Source: an uncultured Collinsella sp. (GTDB taxonomy: Bacteria > Actinomycetota > Coriobacteriia > Coriobacteriales > Coriobacteriaceae). Taken from it: 64,000 bases of DNA. A program made the position numbers and the translations under genes. The stretch covers positions 26,708-90,707 of the forward strand of contig CATYIV010000003.1 of the NCBI GenBank assembly GCA_958407465.1, given 5' to 3'. The notes under the pieces are model-generated. The model saw only the letters and a program-made list of their open reading frames with translations. It had not been told where the DNA came from and made no database searches. Of the stretch, positions 6,700 to 16,637 are shown in pieces (within the stretch, counting starts at the first letter, position 1; each line of letters begins with the position of its first letter).

Positions 6700-7722
6700 A
6701 TGGCGCAGATGAGAATCAAGGACATTGCCGCCGAGGCGGGCGTGAGCCCGGCCACGGTCTCGCGCTATCTCAACAACCGCCCCGGGCAGATGACCGAGGA
6801 AACCCGCGCTCGCATCGCGGCGGTTATCGAGCGCACCGGCTATCGCCCACGTGCCGCCGCGCGCAATCTGCGCAGCTCGCGTACGAACCTCATCGGTGTG
6901 ATTCTGGCTGACATCGCCAACCCGTTCTCGAGCGCCATGCTCGAGGGCCTTTCCGCCAGCGCCGCGGCGCGCGGCTGCTCGCTCATGACGGCCATTAGCG
7001 GCAACGACCCCGCTAAGGAAGCGGAGTCGCTCACCAGACTTATCGATGCCGGCGTGGACGGCCTGGTCGTCAACACCTGCGGAGGCAATGACGAGGCGAT
7101 CGCCGCGGCAGCGGGACGTCTGCCCGTCGTGCTGCTCGACCGCGACGTTGCCGACGGCGGTGTCGATCTGGTGACATCTAACAACCGTGAGCTGGTCGCT
7201 GGCTTGGTAGACGAGCTCGCCGCCGTTGGCAGCGAGCGCCTGTGCCTGCTCACCGAGGCAAGCGACGACAGCCCCGTGCGTCGCGAGCGTGCCGAGGCCT
7301 TTGCCGACGAACTTTCGCGACGCGGCCTTGCGGGTGAGGTCGTCACTCTGGCCGACGGTGGCGCCTCGGGCGTCGGCCGCTTGGACGAGACCATCCGCGG
7401 CTATGCAGGCAAAAAGCTCGGCCTCATTGCCGTCAACGGCTTGGTTTTCCTGCGTCTGACCGAGGCGCTAGCGCAGCTGGGACCCTCGCTGCCGGCGGGG
7501 CTCAAGATCGCGACGTTTGACGACTACCCCTGGAACCATGTGCTCTTTGGCGGTGTGACCACGGCCGCGCAAGACACCCTTACCATTGCCGAGCGCGTAG
7601 TCGAGCGCCTCTCCGAGCGCATCGACGTTGTTACCACCACCGTGGGCGAGGCCGCAAAGCTCGCCCCCAAGCGCATCGAGATTCCCGGCCACATCGAACA
7701 CCGCGCTTCGACCTCGCGCTAG
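6700..7722 (+). CDS. LacI-family transcriptional regulator, probable kdg repressor
   Basis: This 340-residue protein has an N-terminal LacI helix-turn-helix (IKDIAAEAGVSPATVSRYLN, residues 5-24) and a hinge ending near NLRSSRTNLIGV. A periplasmic-binding-protein-like effector domain follows (ILADIANPF, then VDGLVVNTC and FDDYPW). It is divergent from kdgK, with shared operators between them, so it most likely controls kdgK-eda and perhaps the YczE-like gene. The inducer is probably a ketodeoxysugar acid; this is inference. I prefer the ATG at 6700, which has GGGG nearby; in-frame ATGs at 6652, 6661 and 6709 are alternatives. Confidence 0.88.
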   Translation: MAQMRIKDIAAEAGVSPATVSRYLNNRPGQMTEETRARIAAVIERTGYRPRAAARNLRSSRTNLIGVILADIANPFSSAMLEGLSASAAARGCSLMTAISGNDPAKEAESLTRLIDAGVDGLVVNTCGGNDEAIAAAAGRLPVVLLDRDVADGGVDLVTSNNRELVAGLVDELAAVGSERLCLLTEASDDSPVRRERAEAFADELSRRGLAGEVVTLADGGASGVGRLDETIRGYAGKKLGLIAVNGLVFLRLTEALAQLGPSLPAGLKIATFDDYPWNHVLFGGVTTAAQDTLTIAERVVERLSERIDVVTTTVGEAAKLAPKRIEIPGHIEHRASTSR

Positions 7723-7764
7723 TCTGTGTGATAATATATAGACAATGTCATACAGGAGGTATCC

Positions 7765-8259
7765 ATGGCTGCGTCTGTGCTGAGTGTGCGAGTGGACTCG
7801 TCAATTAAAGACTCATTTGCCGAACTGTGCGAAGAGCTTGGCATGACTTCGTCTGTTGCGGTCAATATGTTTATGAGGCAGATGCTGCGCGAACGCTCTC
7901 TGCCGTTTGTTCCTTCACTCGGTAAAAGCTCTGCGAGCGAAAGCGCCGCGGCGGGCATTTTGGATACTGCCCAGATTGAGTCCGCCGTCCGCGAGGCGGC
8001 CAGCTCGATTCCCGCCATCAAAACCGTGATTCTTTTTGGTTCGTATGCCCGTGGCGAGGCGCATGCCGATAGTGATATTGACTTGCGCCTCGAAGTCGAT
8101 CGCGAGCGGGGCTTTGGTCTTTTCGCGCTGTCGGCATTTGGTGAGGCGGTGCGCAAAGAAACCGGGAGGCAGGTTGATCTCGTCTCTAGTGATCATCTTG
8201 ATGACGATCTTGCCGCGGTAATCGAGCGCGAAGGAGTGATCCTTTATGATCGCGCGTAA
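7765..8259 (+). CDS. MntA-like nucleotidyltransferase antitoxin with N-terminal DinJ-like domain
   Basis: This 164-residue protein has two parts. Residues 1-48 (VLSVRVDSSIKDSFAELCEE and following) look like the ribbon-helix-helix N-terminus of RelB/DinJ antitoxins. Residues ~68-164 are a minimal nucleotidyltransferase with an intact GSx10DxD motif (Gly92-Ser93, Asp104, Asp106). Characterised MntA antitoxins AMPylate the tyrosine of their HEPN toxin partner. The HEPN gene follows with a 14-bp overlap. The added DNA-binding-type domain would give the pair its own repressor, a fusion I do not associate with the standard MntA layout. A strong AGGAGG site precedes the ATG. Confidence 0.85.
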   Translation: MAASVLSVRVDSSIKDSFAELCEELGMTSSVAVNMFMRQMLRERSLPFVPSLGKSSASESAAAGILDTAQIESAVREAASSIPAIKTVILFGSYARGEAHADSDIDLRLEVDRERGFGLFALSAFGEAVRKETGRQVDLVSSDHLDDDLAAVIEREGVILYDRA

Positions 8260-8617
8260 GTCAGACAGCCTTCGCGCCCAAGAGGTTTTGGATGCCATTT
8301 CTGAAACGAACGAGCGCATCAAGGTTTTTGATATCACCGAGGACCAGTTTCTGCATGCGAATGACGTGCGGACGAGGGCGTTGGCGGACTCCCTTTTGAT
8401 GTGTGCGCTTAGGGTAACGGAAGAAGCGGGCAAATTGTCGGAACGCTCGCAGCGGCTTCATCCCGAAATCGAATGGCGTGGAATTATCGGCATGAGAAAT
8501 TATCTTGCGCATGATTACGGCAATGTCGACCGCTCGGTTGTTTGGGATGCAGTGACGATGGAGTTCCCTACGCTGGAACGAGCCTGTAGACAAATTGTCT
8601 CCGAATCTGAACGCTAG
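8246..8617 (+). CDS. HepT-like HEPN-domain toxin
   Basis: This 123-residue, all-helical protein carries the HEPN ribonuclease motif RNYLAHDY (Arg84, His89, Tyr91), i.e. R-x4-H-x-Y. In HepT this motif provides RNA cleavage and the tyrosine that MntA modifies. The gene overlaps the preceding nucleotidyltransferase gene, with GGAG before its ATG, so the two are translated together. Together they form a type VII-like toxin-antitoxin module. The upstream neighbour is the LacI-type regulator and the downstream one the glutamine synthetase homologue; neither is functionally linked. Confidence 0.87.
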   Translation: MIARKSDSLRAQEVLDAISETNERIKVFDITEDQFLHANDVRTRALADSLLMCALRVTEEAGKLSERSQRLHPEIEWRGIIGMRNYLAHDYGNVDRSVVWDAVTMEFPTLERACRQIVSESER

Positions 8618-8691
8618 CCGCTCGTTCGCAACTGCCTGTTCGCACACGTTTTTTGAGCGCTTGATACGCTTTAACCCTGCGGAAACATTTT

Positions 8692-8712
8692 TCTGCGATA
8701 GTATCTGCGATA
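8692..8712 (+). promoter_or_regulatory. Direct repeat TCTGCGATA upstream of the glutamine synthetase homologue
   Basis: TCTGCGATA occurs at 8692-8700 and 8704-8712, a 12-bp period, 40-60 bp before the glnA-like start. It could be the binding site of the downstream GlnR-like regulator; this is inference. Confidence 0.35.
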
Positions 8713-8751
8713 TAGACCAGTCGAAACCCGCCCGAAAGAAAGGGGAGCGAC

Positions 8752-10089
8752 ATGAACCAGCAGAACATCGATTACGTACTCCGCTCCGTAGAGCAGCGTG
8801 ACATCCGCTTTGTGCGTCTGTGGTTTGTCGACATTCTCGGCCGCCTCAAGAACTTTGCCATTAGCCCCGAGGACCTCGAGGTCGCTTTTGAGGAGGGTAT
8901 TGGCTTTGACGGCTCGGCCATCGAGGGCTTTGCTACGCCCGAGGAAGCCGACATGCTCGCATTCCCCGATGCTTCGACCTTCCAGATTCTGCCGTGGCGC
9001 CCGAGCCACAACGGCGTCGCCCGCGTGTTCTGCGATGTGTGCACCCCCGACCGCAAGCCCTTCGCCGGCGATCCGCGCGATGCCCTGCGCCGCATGTTCC
9101 GCAAGGCCGAGAAGGCTGGCTACCTGCTCAACGTGGGCGCCGAGCTGGAGTATTACTACTTCCCCGACGAGCACACCCCCGAGCCGCTCGACAACGTGGG
9201 CTACTTCGATCTTTCGGTGAGCGATGCCGCTCGCGACCTGCGCCGCAACACGGTCCTCACGCTCGAGAAGATGTCCGTGCCGGTGGAGTACACCTTCCAC
9301 GCCGCCGGTCGCTCGCAGCACGGCATGAGCCTGCGCCACGCCGAGGCCCTGAGCATGTCTGACGCCATCACCACGGCCAAACTCATCATTAAACAGCAGG
9401 CCTACGAGAGCGGTTGCCACGCCTCCTTTATGCCCAAGCCGCTGGCGGGCGAGGATGGCAGCGCTATGTTCCTGTGCCAGTCGCTGTTCGACCACGACGG
9501 CAACAACGTCTTTTGGGGAGAGGACGACGAGAAGTACCATCTCTCCGACGTCGCCAAGCACTACATGGCCGGCATTCTGGCGCACGCGCGCGAGATCAGC
9601 GCCATCACCAACCCCACGGTCAACTCGTACAAGCGCATCACCACGGGCGGCGACTCCGTGCCGCAGTACGCCACGTGGGGCTTGCGCAACCGCGCGAGTA
9701 TGGTCCGCATCCCGGTCTACAAGCCCGGCAAGCAGCTGTCCACGCGCATCGAGCTGCGCAGTCCCGATCCCATGGCCAACCCGTATCTGGTCAACGCCGT
9801 CACGCTGGCGGCTGGTCTGGACGGCATCGAGCGCAAGCTGGAACTCCCGCCCGAGGCAACGGCCGAGACGCTCAAGCTCACCGACCGTCAGATGGTCGAG
9901 GCCGGCTACACGCCGCTGCCGCGCTCGCTCAAAGAGGCGCTCGACGTGTTTGAGGACTCGCAGTTTATGAAGGATGCCCTCGGCGAGCACATCCACAGCT
10001 TCTTCCTCAAAAAGAAGCGCGACGAGTGGCATAAGTTTGAGTCTACGATCACCGAGTGGGAGATCAAACACTACCTGGCGAACTCCTAA
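8752..10089 (+). CDS. Type I glutamine synthetase homologue lacking several metal ligands
   Basis: At 445 residues this aligns over its whole length with GSI-alpha enzymes such as Bacillus GlnA: FDGSAIEGF, GAELEY (Glu131, Glu133), NPTVNSYKR, RIELRSPDP (Glu334). Yet the segment that normally reads HHEVAPGQHE is FHAAGRSQHG (Ala184 and Gly191 replace two metal-binding glutamates), and the usual GSGMH is GSAMF (Phe240 replaces a metal-binding histidine). By family knowledge that removes most of the n1 and part of the n2 metal site. It may be a regulatory or altered-substrate homologue. An AAGGGGAG site precedes the ATG. The downstream GlnR-like gene suggests a nitrogen-related role. Confidence 0.88.
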   Translation: MNQQNIDYVLRSVEQRDIRFVRLWFVDILGRLKNFAISPEDLEVAFEEGIGFDGSAIEGFATPEEADMLAFPDASTFQILPWRPSHNGVARVFCDVCTPDRKPFAGDPRDALRRMFRKAEKAGYLLNVGAELEYYYFPDEHTPEPLDNVGYFDLSVSDAARDLRRNTVLTLEKMSVPVEYTFHAAGRSQHGMSLRHAEALSMSDAITTAKLIIKQQAYESGCHASFMPKPLAGEDGSAMFLCQSLFDHDGNNVFWGEDDEKYHLSDVAKHYMAGILAHAREISAITNPTVNSYKRITTGGDSVPQYATWGLRNRASMVRIPVYKPGKQLSTRIELRSPDPMANPYLVNAVTLAAGLDGIERKLELPPEATAETLKLTDRQMVEAGYTPLPRSLKEALDVFEDSQFMKDALGEHIHSFFLKKKRDEWHKFESTITEWEIKHYLANS

Positions 10090-10139
10090 TCGCGCTGGCT
10101 TGTTCCAGTACGATTGAGCTCATTTCTTTGGAGGCCGAT

Positions 10140-10802
10140 ATGTCCGAAAAGAGTGCCCTGTTCATGGCGCGTACGACGCGCTTCCACGAGTTTGCCTGCA
10201 GCTTGACGACCACCCTGGGTGTCGAGGTGAGCCTGGCAACCCCCGATTCGCCGACTGCGGCGCACGACTTTGACCTGCTGATTCTCGACTCCGACGGCAT
10301 CCGCAGCGACCGCATCGATCAGATTGCCAAGTGGCTCGACGACCGCGGCGGCGTCCCCATGCTGGTGATCGTTGACGACGAGGCGCTCGGCACCCTGCGC
10401 CTGCCCAATCACGCGCATGCCGACTTTGTATGCCCCACGGCGACGCCCAACGAGCTTAAGGCTCGTGCGCAGCGCCTGATGGGCGAGGAGGAGACCGTCG
10501 CCGCCGACGATGTACTCAACATCGATAACCTCGAGATCAACTTGGCCACCTACCAGGTGACGCTCGATAACGAGCCCATCGACCTGACGCTGATGGAGTA
10601 CTCGCTGCTGAGCTTTTTGGCGACGCACCCCAACCGCGCCTACAGCCGCGAGGTGCTGCTGCACCGCGTATGGGGCTTTGAGTACTGCGGCGGCACGCGC
10701 ACCGTCGACGTGCACATTCGACGCATCCGCTCCAAGGTGGGTCCGCAGATCGCGGCGCACATCACCACCGTCCGCGGCGTGGGCTATCTGTTTAAGGACT
10801 AG
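10140..10802 (+). CDS. GlnR-like OmpR-family response regulator
   Basis: This 220-residue protein has a degenerate receiver domain (residues ~1-110) in which the usual N-terminal acidic pair is missing, although an aspartate remains in LLILDSDG. A complete winged-helix trans_reg_C domain follows (residues ~130-220, with LTLMEYSLLSFLATHPNRAY, then RTVDVHIRRIRSK and TVRGVGYLF). This resembles actinobacterial GlnR, an orphan regulator of nitrogen assimilation. It lies 50 bp downstream of the glutamine synthetase homologue, with TTTGGAGG before the ATG, and is probably co-transcribed with it. Confidence 0.8.
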   Translation: MSEKSALFMARTTRFHEFACSLTTTLGVEVSLATPDSPTAAHDFDLLILDSDGIRSDRIDQIAKWLDDRGGVPMLVIVDDEALGTLRLPNHAHADFVCPTATPNELKARAQRLMGEEETVAADDVLNIDNLEINLATYQVTLDNEPIDLTLMEYSLLSFLATHPNRAYSREVLLHRVWGFEYCGGTRTVDVHIRRIRSKVGPQIAAHITTVRGVGYLFKD

Positions 10803-10806
10803 ATTT

Positions 10807-10839
10807 CCACCACAAAGGGGACAGGCACTTTTGTGGTGG
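10807..10839. repeat. GGGGACAGGCAC hairpin repeat
   Basis: CCACCACAAA and TTTGTGGTGG flank GGGGACAGGCAC just after the GlnR-like stop codon. It is one of nine related hairpins in the window (see 25929, 25983, 27572, 28535, 38264, 42309, 48607 and 16255). It may also serve as a terminator. Confidence 0.75.
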
Positions 10840-10957
10840 TTTTGACGCAGGCACGGATTCCTTTCGGGTCTGCGGCAGAACTTAAGCCTTCCTAAAAGAT
10901 TGCGTTCTCATACACTTGCGCCCGCATATTGGGGTACAACTCAACGTGAACAATGAT

Positions 10958-10984
10958 GGCCCGCCACATGTTTGGCGGGCCTTT
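10958..10984 (+). terminator. Terminator-like hairpin in the htrA leader
   Basis: GGCCCGCCA and TGGCGGGCC form a 9-bp stem followed by TTTGG, 27 bp before the htrA start and ahead of its ribosome site. It could attenuate htrA expression or be the tail of an upstream short transcript. Confidence 0.45.
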
Positions 10985-11010
10985 GGTTATTTGACGAAAG
11001 GATCGCAGCC

Positions 11011-12471
11011 ATGAGCGAGTACGATTCCCAGCGTCCCCAGGATGCGGGCAACGCCGGCGAGACCCAGCAGCAGCCGCGTGTGCAGGTGGAGTCGACGCCT
11101 GCCGGCAGCAACATTCCCTACGTGCAGGCTTACGACACGCAGACCGGCCAGCCGCTGGGCGGCCAGCAGGTTGTAAACAAGCACACAGTGGTCAAGACCA
11201 AGACCAAAAAGCTGCCGATCTTTATTACGGCGCTCGCCGGCTGTGCCTGCGGCGCCCTGCTGGTCATCGCGCTCATTATGAGTGGCACGCTCAACATTGG
11301 CGGCGGAAAGAATGCCGTGACGGCGGGTGCTTCGGGTTCGTCGACGCAAAAGATCACCATTGACTCCGAGGATACCACGCTGGCCGAGGCCGTTTCTGCT
11401 AAGGCCCTGCCCTCCGTGGTTTCCATTACCGCCACTTCGAGCGGTAGCCAGAATGGCTCGCTTTCGCAGTCTGCCGACGAGTCGGACAGCTCGGGCAGCG
11501 TCGGCTCGGGCGTGGTGCTCGATACCGAGGGCCACATCCTCACCAACAACCACGTGGTCGACGGCTACGACCAGTACGTGGTGACCATGGACGACGGCAC
11601 CACCTACGAGGCCGAGTTCGTGGGCAACGACGCCTCGAGCGACCTGGCCGTCATCAAGCTCAAGGATGCCGACGCCTCCAAGCTCACGCCGATCGAGATC
11701 GGTGATTCCTCCAAGCTCAACGTGGGCGAGTGGGTCATGGCCATCGGCTCGCCGTTCGGCAACGAGCAGTCTGTCTCCACGGGCATTGTGTCGGCACTGT
11801 ATCGCTCCACGGCCATGAGCTCTACCAACGGTAACACTATCTATGCCAACATGATCCAGACCGATGCCGCCATCAACCCGGGCAACTCGGGTGGCGCGCT
11901 CGTTAACGACAATGGTGAGCTGGTGGGCATCAACTCGCTCATCGAGAGCTATTCGGGCTCCAGCTCGGGCGTGGGCTTTGCTATTCCCGTTAACTACGCC
12001 AAGAACATTGCCGACCAGATCATCGGCGGCAAGACGCCGGTTCATCCGTATCTGGGCGCCACACTTTCGAGCGTCAATGCGCTTAACGCCCGCACCAACA
12101 AGCTGAGCACCGATAGCGGCGCGTATGTGGCGAGCGTCGTTGAGGATGGTCCTGCTGCTAAGGCCGGAATTCAGGAGGGCGACGTCATCACCAAGCTGGG
12201 CGACGACGAGATCACGAGCGCCGATGGCCTGATCATCGCACTGCGCAGCCACGAGGTGGGCGAGAAGGTCGAGATCACGCTTATGCGCGGCAAGGACGAG
12301 AAGAAGGTCACGGTCGAGCTGGGCTCCGATGAGGAGTTGCAGAACCAGCAGCAGGACGACAGCTCGACCGACACCGGCAACGGCGGTATTACCGACGAGC
12401 AGCTGCGCCAGTACCTGGAGGAGCTGCTGGGCCAGCAGGGTCAGGGCCAGGGCTACGGCCAGGGCTACTAG
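11011..12471 (+). CDS. HtrA/DegP-family trypsin-like serine protease with PDZ domain
   Basis: This 486-residue membrane-anchored quality-control protease has a cytoplasmic polar N-terminus (~75 residues) and one membrane helix (FITALAGCACGALLVIALIM). The trypsin-like domain has a recognisable triad: His in LTNNHVVDG, Asp in SSDLAVIKL, Ser in NPGNSGGAL. A single PDZ domain (residues ~340-440, GAYVASVVEDGPAAKAGIQE) and a Gln/Gly-rich tail follow. I start it at the ATG at 11011 (AAAGGA upstream). The active site faces outward by topology. It stands alone between a leader hairpin and a strong terminator. Confidence 0.92.
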   Translation: MSEYDSQRPQDAGNAGETQQQPRVQVESTPAGSNIPYVQAYDTQTGQPLGGQQVVNKHTVVKTKTKKLPIFITALAGCACGALLVIALIMSGTLNIGGGKNAVTAGASGSSTQKITIDSEDTTLAEAVSAKALPSVVSITATSSGSQNGSLSQSADESDSSGSVGSGVVLDTEGHILTNNHVVDGYDQYVVTMDDGTTYEAEFVGNDASSDLAVIKLKDADASKLTPIEIGDSSKLNVGEWVMAIGSPFGNEQSVSTGIVSALYRSTAMSSTNGNTIYANMIQTDAAINPGNSGGALVNDNGELVGINSLIESYSGSSSGVGFAIPVNYAKNIADQIIGGKTPVHPYLGATLSSVNALNARTNKLSTDSGAYVASVVEDGPAAKAGIQEGDVITKLGDDEITSADGLIIALRSHEVGEKVEITLMRGKDEKKVTVELGSDEELQNQQQDDSSTDTGNGGITDEQLRQYLEELLGQQGQGQGYGQGY

Positions 12472-12498
12472 CGAGCCGTTTCGCATATGCCGAAGCCA

Positions 12499-12540
12499 GA
12501 GGGGCTGTCCCGCCAAGTGTGGGACAGCCCCTCTTTTCTT
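12499..12540 (+). terminator. Terminator of htrA
   Basis: GAGGGGCTGTCCC and GGGACAGCCCCTC form a 13-bp stem followed by TTTTCTT, 27 bases after the stop codon. Confidence 0.9.
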
Positions 12541-12609
12541 ATTGATCCGTTGGGGACGGAGGAAAACGGATCGCTTGGGGCTGACAAGAGGCCTGGTCCG
12601 GAATGGTCT

Positions 12610-12810
12610 GGACAGTTAGTTCAGATACGTATAAATCTGGGGCAGCTTGGGATGCGTTTTGAGCAATTTTTGATTGGGATGGGGCTCGAATGGGTGTTTG
12701 GAAGGGAGAGCGGGACGTTTACATGGTCTCGAGGAGCCCAAATTAGTTGAAACAGGGGTGTTCGTGCTTGATTCAGCTCTAGGATTTATACGTATCTGAA
12801 CTAACTGTCC
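12610..12810. mobile_element. MITE-like element with 28-bp terminal inverted repeats
   Basis: Perfect 28-bp inverted repeats, starting GGACAGTTAGTTCAGATACG, lie at 12610-12637 and 12783-12810. They enclose 145 bp with no convincing reading frame. The size and structure fit a miniature inverted-repeat element mobilised in trans. No clear target-site duplication is visible. It separates htrA from ligA. Confidence 0.7.
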
Positions 12811-12886
12811 ACTCCAGTCTGGCGGCTGCCGATTCGGTGCGGTTCGAGACCGCTATTCGGCCTCATTGCGACCGGTGGTACTCTAG

Positions 12887-15148
<2,262 letters not shown>

Positions 15149-15168
15149 GACATCGATAATCAAATTAG

Positions 15169-15208
15169 AAAACCTCCCGGAAAGGTTGATACTTTCCGGG
15201 AGGTTTTT
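15169..15208 (+). terminator. Terminator of ligA
   Basis: AAACCTCCCGGAAAG and CTTTCCGGGAGGTTTTT form a strong stem with a T-run, about 20 bases after the ligA stop codon. Confidence 0.92.
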
Positions 15209-15275
15209 ATTTGGGCGTGGTGGCGGGCAGCATGATCTGCGTCATGTAGGTTGCTGAGGGTGACCCTGCGAAGCG
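15207..15275 (-). pseudogene. C-terminal remnant of an unidentified protein, copy 1
   Basis: On the minus strand the frame reads SATYMTQIMLPATTPK followed by a stop. It is homologous to the remnant at 16540-16635 (TTYVTQITVPVAPSK and stop). The rest of the gene is gone and the stop codon overlaps the ligA terminator. I do not know the parent family. Confidence 0.45.
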
Positions 15276-15365
15276 GTGTCGTTCCGGAGCGATAGAAGAT
15301 TCATACAAAGCAAAGGGGCCCCGCAGTGAGGTTCCACAACGGGGCTGCCCCATTGTGATGAGTTT

Positions 15366-15397
15366 TATACACTTTAACATTAACATTAACGTGTATA
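15366..15397. promoter_or_regulatory. Putative autoregulatory operator of the Phd/PIN module
   Basis: TATACAC and GTGTATA (15366-15372, 15391-15397) form an inverted repeat around a TTAACA-type direct repeat, 36 bp before the antitoxin start. Toxin-antitoxin operons are normally repressed at such sites. Confidence 0.5.
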
Positions 15398-15432
15398 CTT
15401 AGCAGTGAAGATATATGTTGAGAGGAGCAGTT

Positions 15433-15825
15433 ATGGTTACCGTCGCGTTTTCGGAACTGCGCCAAAACCTTACGCAGGTGGCCGAAAAGGTTGCCAATGA
15501 GGGCGAGGAGGTTGTGGTCTTCAAGCGGAGCAAGCCGTTGTTCAAGATCGTGCCGCTCGACTATCAAAGCCCGGTTGCAGTGGAATATGACGCTGCCCAG
15601 GAGCGCGGGGGTGCAAAGCCGACGTGCGGCTCGGACAAGCCCAAGCGCGACGTGGGTACGATGTGGCATCCCAAGATCACCTGGAAGGAGATCCGTGAGA
15701 TGCTCGCGGAGAATGAGGACTACCAGGAGTATCTCGATATCGTAGCCAAAATGCCAAAAGGAACGCCGCTCGATACGATGACGGTTGAAGATGAAAAGCG
15801 CGTCGCGAGGGAGCGCTACCTATGA
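15433..15825 (+). CDS. Phd/YefM-family antitoxin
   Basis: This 130-residue protein has an N-terminal YefM/Phd fold (VTVAFSELRQNLTQVAEKVA, then GEEVVVFKRSKPLFKIVPL), which dimerises and binds operator DNA. A longer polar C-terminal region presumably wraps the toxin. At about 130 residues it is longer than typical Phd proteins. The ATG at 15433 follows AGAGGAG. It overlaps the PIN-domain gene by 4 bp, so the two are translationally coupled. Confidence 0.82.
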   Translation: MVTVAFSELRQNLTQVAEKVANEGEEVVVFKRSKPLFKIVPLDYQSPVAVEYDAAQERGGAKPTCGSDKPKRDVGTMWHPKITWKEIREMLAENEDYQEYLDIVAKMPKGTPLDTMTVEDEKRVARERYL

Positions 15826-16244
15826 GAGCATTTCTCGATACCAATTTTCTGCTCGATTGCGTGCTTCCGGGCCGGCCGGAGCACGCAGCGGCGCAAACGA
15901 TCAAGGGGCTCGTCGACGTGGGGCTTATCGAAGGCGTTGTTTCGGCCTGCTCTCTCAAGGACGCGTATTACATTCTCACCAAACAGGCCGGCGAGGCGCG
16001 CGGGCGCGAGGTAGTGCGCGACTGCCTTAAGAGCTACTCGGTAGAGTCTCTCGACCAAGAGGCTTGTTTTGCCTCCGCCTATTCCGATGAGCCGGACTTT
16101 GAGGACGGCTGTATCCGTGCGATGGCCGAGCGTGCCGGCGTGGACTTTATTATCACGCGTGACCGCGCCGCTTTTGTGCGCTCGACCATCAAGACCTTCT
16201 CGCCTGCAGAGTTCATCCGTGCGTTTCCGATTCCGGAGGAGTAA
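15822..16244 (+). CDS. PIN-domain toxin (VapC-like ribonuclease)
   Basis: This 140-residue PIN-domain protein has conserved acidic residues in FLDTNFLLD at the N-terminus, the DFEDGCIRAMAE segment in the middle and ITRDRAAF near the C-terminus. Together they form the metal-binding pocket of PIN ribonucleases. Its start (ATGA overlap) is coupled to the Phd/YefM-like antitoxin. The combination of a Phd-type antitoxin with a PIN toxin is common. The RNA target is not predictable. Confidence 0.85.
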   Translation: MRAFLDTNFLLDCVLPGRPEHAAAQTIKGLVDVGLIEGVVSACSLKDAYYILTKQAGEARGREVVRDCLKSYSVESLDQEACFASAYSDEPDFEDGCIRAMAERAGVDFIITRDRAAFVRSTIKTFSPAEFIRAFPIPEE

Positions 16245-16254
16245 AACCGCCACA

Positions 16255-16271
16255 CCGGGGACTGTCCCCGG
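16255..16271. repeat. Short GGGGACTGTCCCC hairpin
   Basis: CCGGGGAC and GTCCCCGG are separated by one base, a minimal member of the GGGGACAG hairpin family. It sits exactly where the N-terminal part of the following antitoxin gene is missing. Confidence 0.6.
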
Positions 16272-16299
16272 CGTTTGGCGAGCTTGTTGGGAGGCTCCT

Positions 16300-16497
16300 G
16301 GTCCAGTGACTGTTACAAAAAACGGCTATAGCAAATTTGTTGTACTTCGGTCTGAAGACTATGACTTCATGGTTCAGGAACAGGCTAAGGCTCGTCTGAT
16401 GGCTCGTATAGCTGTGGCCGAGCGGGAGCGTGCTGCTGGCATGGCGCGTGATGCCTTTGAGGCTCTCGATGACCTTGAGGCAAAATATGGCCTATAA
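16300..16497 (+). pseudogene. YefM-type antitoxin remnant (C-terminal part)
   Basis: The frame reads GPVTVTKNGYSKFVVLRSED and continues for another 45 residues to a stop. This is the second half of a classic YefM/Phd antitoxin. The N-terminal half and start codon are missing, replaced by the GGGGACTGTCCCC hairpin region. Its stop codon overlaps the start of a RelE-like fragment, preserving the arrangement of a toxin-antitoxin operon. Confidence 0.75.
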
Positions 16498-16582
16498 CGT
16501 CAAGATTCTGCCTTCAGCCGAACGTTTTCTGGGCAGTTCTTATTTGGACGGGGCAACCGGCACCGTGATCTGCGTCACGTAG
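16487..16582 (+). pseudogene. RelE-type toxin remnant (first ~16 residues)
   Basis: Starting with the ATG inside the antitoxin end, the frame reads MAYNVKILPSAERFLG, typical of a RelE/ParE toxin N-terminus. It then runs into the unrelated minus-strand remnant and stops after 31 codons. The toxin is certainly dead. Confidence 0.65.
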
Positions 16583-16635
16583 GTTGTGGGGTCGTCGCTG
16601 ATGATGTCGTCGATAAGGGCGATTTCGCGTTGCCC
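16540..16635 (-). pseudogene. C-terminal remnant of an unidentified protein, copy 2
   Basis: On the minus strand the frame reads REIALIDDIISDDPTTYVTQ, then ITVPVAPSK and a stop. The last 16 residues match copy 1 at 15207-15275. The piece cuts off the RelE remnant at one end and abuts the MATE gene at the other. The parent protein is not recognised. Confidence 0.5.
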
Positions 16636-16637
16636 CG

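Noticed and set aside
8671..10071. Long minus-strand frame antisense to the glutamine synthetase homologue
   Set aside because: It is a shadow frame typical of high-GC genes: its composition is odd (rich in Val, Gly, Arg, His), it has no ribosome site and it matches no family.
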